A DNA stretch of 32,949 nt. Source: an uncultured Lachnospiraceae bacterium (lineage in GTDB: Bacteria > Bacillota > Clostridia > Lachnospirales > Lachnospiraceae). Under the pieces are notes generated by a model, which was not told the origin of the DNA, searched no databases, and saw only the letters and a list, made by a program, of their open reading frames with translations. Shown here one piece after another: positions 8,820 through 16,400 of the stretch. A program made the translations under genes and the position numbers. The stretch lies in NCBI GenBank assembly GCA_902766175.1, contig CACXCJ010000013.1:1-32949 (forward strand), in the 5' to 3' direction. Position 1 is the stretch's first letter. Each line of letters opens with the position of its first letter.

Positions 8820-9218
8820 ATGAACTGGGAGCTTCGGTTTCTCCTGATCACCGTATCCGTCGCAGCGACGATTGGTGTGATCGGAAGAATCAGAAGGGCG
8901 AAAATGCAGATCGAGGACGCAGTGTTCTGGGTCCTGTTTTCGCTTCTCCTCATTCTTCTCGCGGTCTGCCCGCCGCTCCTCTATTTCTTCACGGGCCTTC
9001 TCGGCATGCAGTCGCCGGCGAACCTTCTTTTTCTCGTGATCATCGCGCTTCTTCTTGCGAAGGTCTTCTCCCTGAGCGTACGTCTCTCGATCCTCGAGGA
9101 GAAGCTCATGACGCTCTCGCAGAACGAGGCGCTCACGGAGCTGGAGGAAAAGGAGGCAGGAGGGAAAACTGCGGGGCCTTCCGGAAGAGCCTCCTCCGGG
9201 GACGGAGGCGGGAAATGA
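8820..9218 (+). CDS. DUF2304 small membrane protein
   Basis: A 132-residue protein with two or three hydrophobic segments (about residues 6-22, 35-57 and 65-82), followed by a short coiled region (LSVRLSILEEKLMTLSQNEAL) and a polar Gly/Glu-rich tail. This layout, with RAKMQIEDAVFWVLFSLLLI in the middle, is that of the DUF2304 family, which is commonly encoded beside GT2 polyprenyl-phosphate glycosyltransferases, as here (8007-8699). The family has no settled biochemical role; a membrane-anchor or partner function for the GT2 is the usual inference. The stop overlaps the next start by four bases (ATGA). The last 20 residues (KEAGGKTAGPSGRASSGDGG) are low complexity. Confidence 0.85.
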   Translation: MNWELRFLLITVSVAATIGVIGRIRRAKMQIEDAVFWVLFSLLLILLAVCPPLLYFFTGLLGMQSPANLLFLVIIALLLAKVFSLSVRLSILEEKLMTLSQNEALTELEEKEAGGKTAGPSGRASSGDGGGK

Positions 9219-10972
9219 CACCGCGCACAAGGAACCGCTCCCTCCGGCCGGGGACTGCTGCGGGAGCTGCCGCACTTCTCTTTGTCCTTCTCGCGGCTCT
9301 TTTCCACGCGCAGAATGCCGGGAGCGCCGCGCGCGCCGCGGGCGATGCGCTCACGCTGAAGCTCTTTGCCGCCGCGGCCGTTTTCTGCGTGTCCGGGACT
9401 GCGCTGACGGTGCGGGCGCTTCTTAGCGGAAGGGCCGCACTTCACCGGATTTTCCTTGGCACGGGGCTTCTGCTCGGGCTCCTTTTCATGCTTGCGATGC
9501 CGGGACTCTCCGCACCGGATGAGATGGGACACTACGCGACCGCGTACCGCCTCTCCTCGGTGCTTCTTCATGAACCAGAGCTCACGGACGCAGGCCTCAT
9601 CGCGGTCCGCGCGCGGGACTACCCGCTCGAGGACCTCGGGGGCGTGAAGACGCCCGAGAATCCGGACGATACGGAGGAGACGCCGGAGGTGCTCGGAAAC
9701 CCGGTGACAAACAGGACCTTCCGCGCGGCGCGGGACTATGAGGCGCGCTATGCCGCCGGGGAGAACCGGAACAATCCGGTTTCCTCCGCGCTTCCGGACG
9801 TCCGTACCACCCCGGTCATGTACCTGCCGCAGGCGGCCGGCTTCGCGGCAGCGCGCGCGCTCGGCCTCGGAACCATGGCGCTCCTGTTCTGCGGAAAGTT
9901 CCTGAACCTCCTTGTGTTTCTGATTCTTGTCACCCTCGCCATCCGGGAGACGCCTGTCGGCAGGGAGGTTTTCTTCGGAACGGCGCTTCTGCCCATGAGC
10001 CTTCATCTCGCGTCGAGCCTGTCCTATGACGCGGGGATTCTCGGGACCTCGCTCCTCTTCACCGCAGAGGTGCTCCGCCTCGCGTACGGCGGGGAACAGG
10101 CGCGCGGGAGGGACGTTCTGCTTCTCGCCCTTCTCGCCGCGGCGCTCGGCCCGTGCAAGATGATCTACTCCCTGCTTGTTTTTCTTCCGGTGGTTCTCGT
10201 CCCGGCGGAGAAGTTCGGCGGGAGGCGGAAAAAAGCGGCCGCCATGGGAATCCTTTTCGCGAGTCTTATTCTCGCGGTGGCCGCGGTGAATGCCGGCACG
10301 ATCGGCGCATACGCGGGCGCGGCTTCGGGCGGCGCTGCAGCGGCGGAGAGCGCTTCGGGGGCGGCCTCGGTGGTCTCCGCGCGCGCGGGCTACAGCGCGC
10401 GGGAACTGATCGTACACCCGGCCCTCGTGATCCGGATGCTTCTCAACACATTTTCGGATCAGGGCGCGGCGCTCACCGGAGGCATGATCGGCATGCATCT
10501 CGGGAACCTCGACCCGCTTCTCGGCACTCCGTTTTTTGCGGCGGTGTTTTTTGCGGCTGGACTTGTGCTTCTCGCGCTTCCCGCGGCGGAGCGCGGGTCT
10601 GCGGCGGGACGCGGGTCTGCGGCGGGACGCGGGTCTGCGGCGGGATGCGGGTCTGCGGCGGGACGTGAGGCTGCGGTGGGGCGCGATCCCATGACCCGGC
10701 GCGGGAAGCTCTGGTGCGCGGGAATCTTCCTCTGCGTCGTGCTCGCGGCGGCGGGCGCCATGCTGATTTCCTGGACCACGCGCGGCGCTTCGGAGATCGA
10801 GGGGGTCCAGGGCAGGTATTTTCTTCCGGTTCTTCCGCTTCTTCTGCTTGCGATTCGGAATAACTGGATTACAATGAAGAGCAGTCCGCGCTGCATTCTT
10901 CTCTGCTGGTTTGCGGCGCTGGATTTCTATACGATCCTGAGGATCCTCGCCCTCGCAGGGATGCGGATCTGA
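9215..10972 (+). CDS. DUF2142 family polytopic membrane protein, probable GT-C-fold glycosyltransferase
   Basis: A 585-residue integral membrane protein with about ten hydrophobic segments. After the second or third helix comes LAMPGLSAPDEMGHYATAYRLS (residues 93-114), the signature of DUF2142: a Pro-x-Asp-Glu-x3-His block in the first large extracytoplasmic loop, the place where GT-C enzymes carry their catalytic acid (D102 or E103). A large soluble loop (about 115-205) follows. These proteins are thought to transfer sugars from polyprenyl-phosphate donors at the outer face of the membrane, fitting the GT2/DUF2304 pair just upstream. Around residues 460-489 a cytoplasmic or loop region carries an 18-bp tandem repeat giving five copies of a GSAAGR-like hexapeptide. 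The start overlaps the previous stop. Confidence 0.8.
   Translation: MTPRTRNRSLRPGTAAGAAALLFVLLAALFHAQNAGSAARAAGDALTLKLFAAAAVFCVSGTALTVRALLSGRAALHRIFLGTGLLLGLLFMLAMPGLSAPDEMGHYATAYRLSSVLLHEPELTDAGLIAVRARDYPLEDLGGVKTPENPDDTEETPEVLGNPVTNRTFRAARDYEARYAAGENRNNPVSSALPDVRTTPVMYLPQAAGFAAARALGLGTMALLFCGKFLNLLVFLILVTLAIRETPVGREVFFGTALLPMSLHLASSLSYDAGILGTSLLFTAEVLRLAYGGEQARGRDVLLLALLAAALGPCKMIYSLLVFLPVVLVPAEKFGGRRKKAAAMGILFASLILAVAAVNAGTIGAYAGAASGGAAAAESASGAASVVSARAGYSARELIVHPALVIRMLLNTFSDQGAALTGGMIGMHLGNLDPLLGTPFFAAVFFAAGLVLLALPAAERGSAAGRGSAAGRGSAAGCGSAAGREAAVGRDPMTRRGKLWCAGIFLCVVLAAAGAMLISWTTRGASEIEGVQGRYFLPVLPLLLLAIRNNWITMKSSPRCILLCWFAALDFYTILRILALAGMRI
10592..10681 (+). repeat. five tandem 18-bp repeats inside the DUF2142 gene
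   Basis: Units at 10592, 10610, 10628, 10646 and 10664. The first three are identical (CGCGGGTCTGCGGCGGGA), the fourth has one change and the fifth is diverged. They add an in-frame hexapeptide (GSAAGR-like) to an interhelix loop. Identical neighbouring copies suggest recent slippage expansion. Confidence 0.92.
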
Positions 10973-10998
10973 CGTCCGGCGGGGGAGAGACGCGGCCA

Positions 10999-11038
10999 GG
11001 CCCGGTGGAACAGGCCCTGGCCCGGGGAACAGGCCCAT
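10999..11038 (+). repeat. two tandem 20-bp repeats in the spacer before the ABC-2 permease gene
   Basis: The units 10999-11018 and 11019-11038 share GGCCCGG followed by GGAACAGGCCC and differ at about three positions; degenerate traces (GGGGAATCAG, CAGGCCCGGGG) continue to about 11065. The spacer 10973-11135 otherwise shows no gene. An upstream in-frame ATG at 11037 lies within this repeat and is unlikely to be the permease start. Confidence 0.7.
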
Positions 11039-11135
11039 GCCGGGGAATCAGAATCAGGCCCGGGGGCGGAACCCGTGCCGGGCACAGTGGCAGAAGGGCA
11101 TCAAAAACAGTGACAGGAACGGTGACAGAAGGGCG

Positions 11136-11948
11136 ATGAAAACGATTCTGGAATGTATTCGGGAAATCATCAGGAGCCGGAATCTCATCTGGGAGCTCGC
11201 GAAGTCGGACTTTAAGAAGCGCTTCGCCGGTTCCTATTTCGGGATTGTCTGGATGTTCGTGCAGCCGGTTGTGACGGTTGTCATCTATTTCATGATTTTT
11301 CAGCTCGGGTTCAAGAGCGTGCCGCCGATTCCGGGCGTGCCGTACGTCCTGTGGCTCGTGCCAGGCATCGTCCCGTGGTTTTATTTCAATGAGGGGCTGA
11401 ACGCCGGGACGAACTGTCTGCAGGAGTACCACTACCTCGTGAAGAAGGTGGTCTTTAACGTCGAGATCCTGCCGGTCATAAAGCTCGTGAGCTGCTGCAT
11501 CGTCCACGCGATCTTTCTCTGCATCATGATCGCCATGTTCTTCTGCTACGGGAAGCTTCCGATGGCGACCTGGTTCCAGATCCTGTACTACAGCTTCGCG
11601 CTCTCTGTCCTGATTCTCGCGCTGTCCTACTTTACGGCGTCGATCAATGTCTTTTTCAAGGACATGGCACAGATCGTGAGCATTCTGCTGCAGTTCGGGA
11701 TGTGGCTCACGCCGATCATGTGGGATCCGCTCATGTTTCCGAACCGCCCGTCCTGGCTGGAACCGCTGTTAAAGATTAACCCGACCTACTACATCGCGGC
11801 GGGCTACCGCGACTCGATGCTCTCCGGAAACTGGTTCTGGGAGCGGCCGATGCTGACAATCTACTACTGGGCCGTGACGCTTCTGCTTCTTTACATCGGC
11901 CTCCGCGTGTTCCGGAGGCTCAGGCCGCATTTCTCGGACGTGCTGTGA
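11136..11948 (+). CDS. ABC-2 type polysaccharide export permease (Wzm/TagG-like)
   Basis: From the ATG at 11136 the protein is 270 residues and opens as the family does: a short amphipathic helix (MKTILECIREIIRSRNLIWEL), then AKSDFKKRFAGSYFGIVWMFVQP. Six hydrophobic segments follow, with the conserved VPGIVPWFYFNEGL and INVFFKDMAQIVSI regions and the final LLKINPTYYIAAGYRD block. It would form the transmembrane pore that exports a completed lipid-linked glycan together with the ATPase 16 bases downstream. The frame is open 99 bases further upstream, but that extension (starting 11037) is encoded by repeat-derived spacer and does not look like the family; AGAAGGG just before 11136 is a close-spaced ribosome site. 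The cargo is inferred from the neighbours to be a rhamnose-containing polymer. Confidence 0.92.
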   Translation: MKTILECIREIIRSRNLIWELAKSDFKKRFAGSYFGIVWMFVQPVVTVVIYFMIFQLGFKSVPPIPGVPYVLWLVPGIVPWFYFNEGLNAGTNCLQEYHYLVKKVVFNVEILPVIKLVSCCIVHAIFLCIMIAMFFCYGKLPMATWFQILYYSFALSVLILALSYFTASINVFFKDMAQIVSILLQFGMWLTPIMWDPLMFPNRPSWLEPLLKINPTYYIAAGYRDSMLSGNWFWERPMLTIYYWAVTLLLLYIGLRVFRRLRPHFSDVL

Positions 11949-11964
11949 GGAGGTTCTCTGTTAC

Positions 11965-13458
11965 ATGGACAAGGACACCGCGATCTCCGTCGAGGAGGTC
12001 ACAAAAATATACAGGCTCTACGACAAGCCGATTGACCGGCTGAAGGAATCCATGTCTCTGACGCATAAATCGTATCACCGGGATTTCTTCGCGCTGGACA
12101 AGCTCTCCTTTACCGTGAAAAAGGGGGAGACGGTCGGCATCATCGGGACAAATGGCTCCGGCAAGTCGACGATCTTAAAGATCATCACCGGCGTGCTGAC
12201 GCCGACCACAGGAAAGGTCGAGGTGGACGGCAAGATCTCCGCGCTCCTGGAGCTCGGCGCAGGCTTTAACCCGGACTACACCGGGATCGAGAACATCTAC
12301 ATGAACGGGACCATGATGGGCTTCTCCAGGCAGGAGATGGACCGGAAGCTGGACGACATCCTCAGCTTCGCGGACATCGGAGACTTTGTGAAGCAGCCGG
12401 TGAAGACCTACTCCTCGGGCATGTTCGTGCGCCTCGCCTTCGCGCTCGCGATCAATGTGGATCCGGAGATCCTGATTGTGGATGAGGCGCTCTCCGTCGG
12501 CGATCTCTTCTTCCAGGCGAAGTGCTACCGCCGGATGGAGGAGATGATGAAGAACGGCACCACGATCCTCATGGTGAGCCACGACATGGGGTCAATCATC
12601 AAGTACTGCGACAAGGTCGTGCTCCTGAACCGCGGAAAGTTCATCGCCGAGGGCCCCGCCGGGAAGATGGTGGATCTCTACAAGAAAATCCTCGCAAACC
12701 AGCTGGATGATCTCGAGCGCGCGGTGGAGGAGTACCAGAACGCGGGAAATGCCGGAGCGGCGGTTTCCTCCGGCGGAGGAGATGCGGCCGGGATCGCGCT
12801 TTCCGGACAGGACGCGCAGGGGAGCGGCTCCGTCCCGCCGGCCGGAGCCGGACGTTCAGCGGACGGTACCGGCGCATCAGGGATTTCCGGCGCGGAGGCT
12901 TCCTTCCCCGGGGACAGCGCGGCACCTGCCGGAATGGCGGAGCGGATCCGGCGCGGCCCGAGAATGAGGGACAGAATGACCTTAAACCCGCAGGTCGAGG
13001 AGTACGGGGACGGGCGCGCGGAGTTTCTGGATCTCGGGACCCTCGACAAGGACGGAAACGTCACAAATCTCCTCTTAAAGGGAGAAATGTTCACGATCCG
13101 GGAGATCATCACGTTCCACGCGCCGCTTGAGATGCCGATTTTCACCTTCACGATCCGCGACCGGAAGGGGACGGACCTCACCGGGACCAACACCATGTTC
13201 GAGGGGTGCGACATCCGTCCCGTGAAGCCGGGCGATGTGTACGAGGTGCGTTTTAAGCAGAAGATGACGCTTCAGGGCGGGGAGTACCTTCTGTCGATGA
13301 GCTGCACCGGGTACGAGAACGGGGAGCACGTGGTGTACCACCGCCTCTACAATGTGGCGGGAATCACCGTGATTTCGAACAAGAACACCGTGGGCTTCTA
13401 TGACATGGAGTCCGAGGTTTCCACAAGACTTTCGAGAGCAGAAGAGGACGGAAATTGA
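11965..13458 (+). CDS. polysaccharide ABC exporter ATPase with C-terminal glycan-binding-like domain (Wzt-like)
   Basis: A 497-residue two-domain protein. Residues 1-245 are an ABC ATPase: Walker A GTNGSGKST (61-69), a Q-loop region LLELGAGFNPDYTG (94-107), signature YSSGM (149-153), Walker B ILIVDE (169-174) and switch His206. Residues 255-330 are an Ala/Gly/Ser/Pro-rich linker. Residues 335-485 are a beta-rich domain (EFLDLGTLDKDGNVTN, FTFTIRDRKGTDLTGTNT, GEYLLSMSCTGY) resembling the Wzt C-terminal domain. In Escherichia coli O8/O9a this domain recognises the chemically capped end of the O-chain before export. Its presence implies that chain termination and export are coupled here too. AGGAGG overlaps the permease stop. 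The stop overlaps the TTG start of the multidomain enzyme by four bases, tying the exporter to it. Confidence 0.93.
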   Translation: MDKDTAISVEEVTKIYRLYDKPIDRLKESMSLTHKSYHRDFFALDKLSFTVKKGETVGIIGTNGSGKSTILKIITGVLTPTTGKVEVDGKISALLELGAGFNPDYTGIENIYMNGTMMGFSRQEMDRKLDDILSFADIGDFVKQPVKTYSSGMFVRLAFALAINVDPEILIVDEALSVGDLFFQAKCYRRMEEMMKNGTTILMVSHDMGSIIKYCDKVVLLNRGKFIAEGPAGKMVDLYKKILANQLDDLERAVEEYQNAGNAGAAVSSGGGDAAGIALSGQDAQGSGSVPPAGAGRSADGTGASGISGAEASFPGDSAAPAGMAERIRRGPRMRDRMTLNPQVEEYGDGRAEFLDLGTLDKDGNVTNLLLKGEMFTIREIITFHAPLEMPIFTFTIRDRKGTDLTGTNTMFEGCDIRPVKPGDVYEVRFKQKMTLQGGEYLLSMSCTGYENGEHVVYHRLYNVAGITVISNKNTVGFYDMESEVSTRLSRAEEDGN

Positions 13459-16400
13459 AGAGCACAGAAGCTGAGAAACAGGGCGCAGGGCCTGGACTGC
13501 AGGGCGCAGGACCGGAAAAGCAGGGTACGGAGGCTGGAAAGCAGACCACAGGAGCCGGGAAGCAGGGCACTGCCTGGGATGCGGAGGAATTTACGAGGCT
13601 CCTTGGAAAGTATGGCGGCGACAGGAAAAGGCTCCTCTCCGAGTATCCGACGCTCGCCAACATGCGCGTTTTTTCTGACAGGCGTGAGGGACTTCTCGAG
13701 TGGTTCGGCTTTGAGGCGGGCAGAAGGCTTCTCGCGGCGGGGAGCGGCTGGGGGAGCCTTTTAAGTCTCTACAGGCGCCGCGGCCTCGAGGTGACCGTGC
13801 TGGAGCCGGACGAGGAGATCTTCCGGTTTCTTGAGGCGCGCGCCGGGGAGGAGGGGCTGGATTCCGTCCGGCTGATCCGCGGGGATTTCCGCGATCTCGG
13901 AGAAGAGGATCGCTTCGACTACATCGTTTTTGACGGGACCCTCTCGGATGCGGGACAGGTTCTGGCCGCGAAGCGTCTTCTCACGGAGAGCGGAACGCTC
14001 ATTGTCTCCGCGGACAATGCATTCGGCGTGCGCGCCTTCGCGGGTGCGGAGCGGGAAGAGGGCGCCATAGGCAGAGCGGCGCTTGAGAAGCTTCTTTGCA
14101 CGGGGGAGGCCGGCACGGTGACCTGGTACTACCCGGAGCCGCTCCGCGCACTTCCGGACGTGATTTTTTCCGACCGGCGGCTGCCAGGGCCGGGGGAATT
14201 GTCCCGCGTGATCCCGGCGTACGGATTTCCCGCGTATCTCGCGATCGACATCGGCGCGAAGTACGAGGAAGTGATCCGGGCCGGTGAGTTCCCGCAGTTC
14301 GCGGACGCGTTCCTCTGCTTTTGGAGGCGAGAGGGCGCATCGGGCGGAGAGCTGCCGCAGACGGCAGGCGATGGCGCGGCGCCGCAGAAGACGGCGGCAT
14401 CGTCCGCGCCCGCAGACAGCGCGGTCTACGTGAAATACAATCGAAACCGGCGGGAGAAGTACCGGCTTAAGACCGTGATCCGGGAGAGGGACGGGAAGCG
14501 GACCGTCGAGAAGAGCGCGCTCTCGGAGGCGGGGGCAGAGCATATCCGCAGCTTTTCAAGGCGCCGGGAGACGCTTCTCTCGGAGAACCGCGGCATTTCG
14601 TACGCGCCTCCGTCCATAAGCGCCGACGGAAACACGGCGGCGTTCCCGTTTGCAGAGGGAACGAGTCTGACCTCCTGCGTGCTCGCAGAAATCCGCTCCG
14701 GGAGGGCGGTGAAGGAGTGCGTCGAAGAGGCGCTTTCGCGTCTCACCGGCGGAGCACAGGTCCACAATCTCGATTCCATTCTCGACAATTTCCTCGTCGG
14801 GCCGGACGGGAAGCTCACCGGGATTGACTATGAGTGGGTGACGGAGGAGCCGGCGGACAGAGGCTTCGTTCAGTTCCGCGCGCTGACTGCCTTCTATGAG
14901 CAGCAGAGGGAGACACTCTCCCTCGGAGAGAAGAGGAAGTTCCTCGGGCTGTTCGGGATCGGAGATGCGGATTCAGACCGCTTTGAGAAGATGGAGCGAG
15001 ACTTCCAGGAGGAGGTCTCCGGCGACGAGCAGTCTGTGTACCTGGACCGCTTCCTGGTCGAGGTGCGGAGCGCGGACACGATAGAAAAAACGGAGCGGGA
15101 TCTCAAAATCGCGAGGGAGCGGCTCGACGGCTTCCGCGCGGAGCTCCGCGACAAGGACGCGGCGATCCGGAAGATGACCGAGGTGAAGCGCCTCACGGAC
15201 AACCACGTGACCAATCTCGAGATCATCATCAAAAACCTCCGCCACGAGAACGGAGAGCTCGGGAAAACGCTCACGTACCTGAACGCGCACCAGACGATCG
15301 CCTCCCGCCTCCGGCGGAAGGCGGGGGATTCGTTCAACAGGAAGTACCCGAAGGGGTCCCCGCAGAGAAAGCTCCTGGAATACCGGAAGGAGGCGCTGCT
15401 GCATCCGATCCGGCATCACCGCCTCGTCTCGACCGAGGAGGGCAGGAACCTGATCGAGGGAGATCTCGCGATCGGCAGCATTTACCGCGAGCACGGAAGG
15501 CTCCACTTCCCGAAAACGGAGAGGCCGCTCGTCTCGATCGTGATCCCGGTCTACAACCAGATCGGGTACACGTACGCGTGCCTCCTCTCGATCCTGGAGC
15601 ACACCGGGGAGATTCCGTACGAGGTGATTATCGCGGACGATGTGAGCACAGACGCGACGGCGCACCTCGCCGATTTCGCGGAGGGCCTCGTCATCAGCCG
15701 GAATACCGTGAACCAGGGATTCCTTCGGAACTGCAACCAGGCGGCCGCGAGGGCGCGCGGCGAGTTTATTTTCTTTCTGAATAATGACACGACCGTGACG
15801 GACGGGTGGCTCGACTGGCTCCTTAGGCTTATGCGTGCCGACCAGACGATCGGCATGGCGGGGTCGAAGCTCGTCTACCCGGACGGGCGGCTTCAGGAGG
15901 CGGGCGGCATCATCTGGAGCGACGGGTCCGGCTGGAACTACGGGCGGCTCCAGAACCCGGACCTCCCGGAGTACAACTACGTAAAGGATGTGGACTACAT
16001 CTCCGGCGCCGCAATTCTGATCCGGACTGCGCTCTGGAAGGAGATCGGCGGATTCGACGAGCGGTTCGCACCGGCCTACTGCGAGGACAGCGACCTCGCG
16101 TTCGAGGTGAGAAGGCACGGCTACCGCGTTGTCTACCAGCCGAGGTCGGTCGTGGTGCACTACGAGGGCGTGTCGAACGGGACGGATGTGCAGGGCTCGG
16201 GCCTGAAGCACTATCAGGTGCAGAACACGGAGAAGCTGAAGGAGAAGTGGAAGGAAGAGCTGAAGAAGCAGTTTGAGAATGACGGGAACCCGGATCCCTT
16301 CCGCGCGAGAGAGCGGAGCGGGGGAAAGAAGATTATCCTCGTCGTGGACCACTACGTGCCGACCTTTGACCGCGACGCCGGGAGCCGGACGACCTGGCAG

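Noticed and set aside
11037..11135. Upstream in-frame start of the ABC-2 permease.
   Set aside because: The extension is encoded by tandem-repeat spacer, has no ribosome-binding site and does not resemble the family N-terminus.
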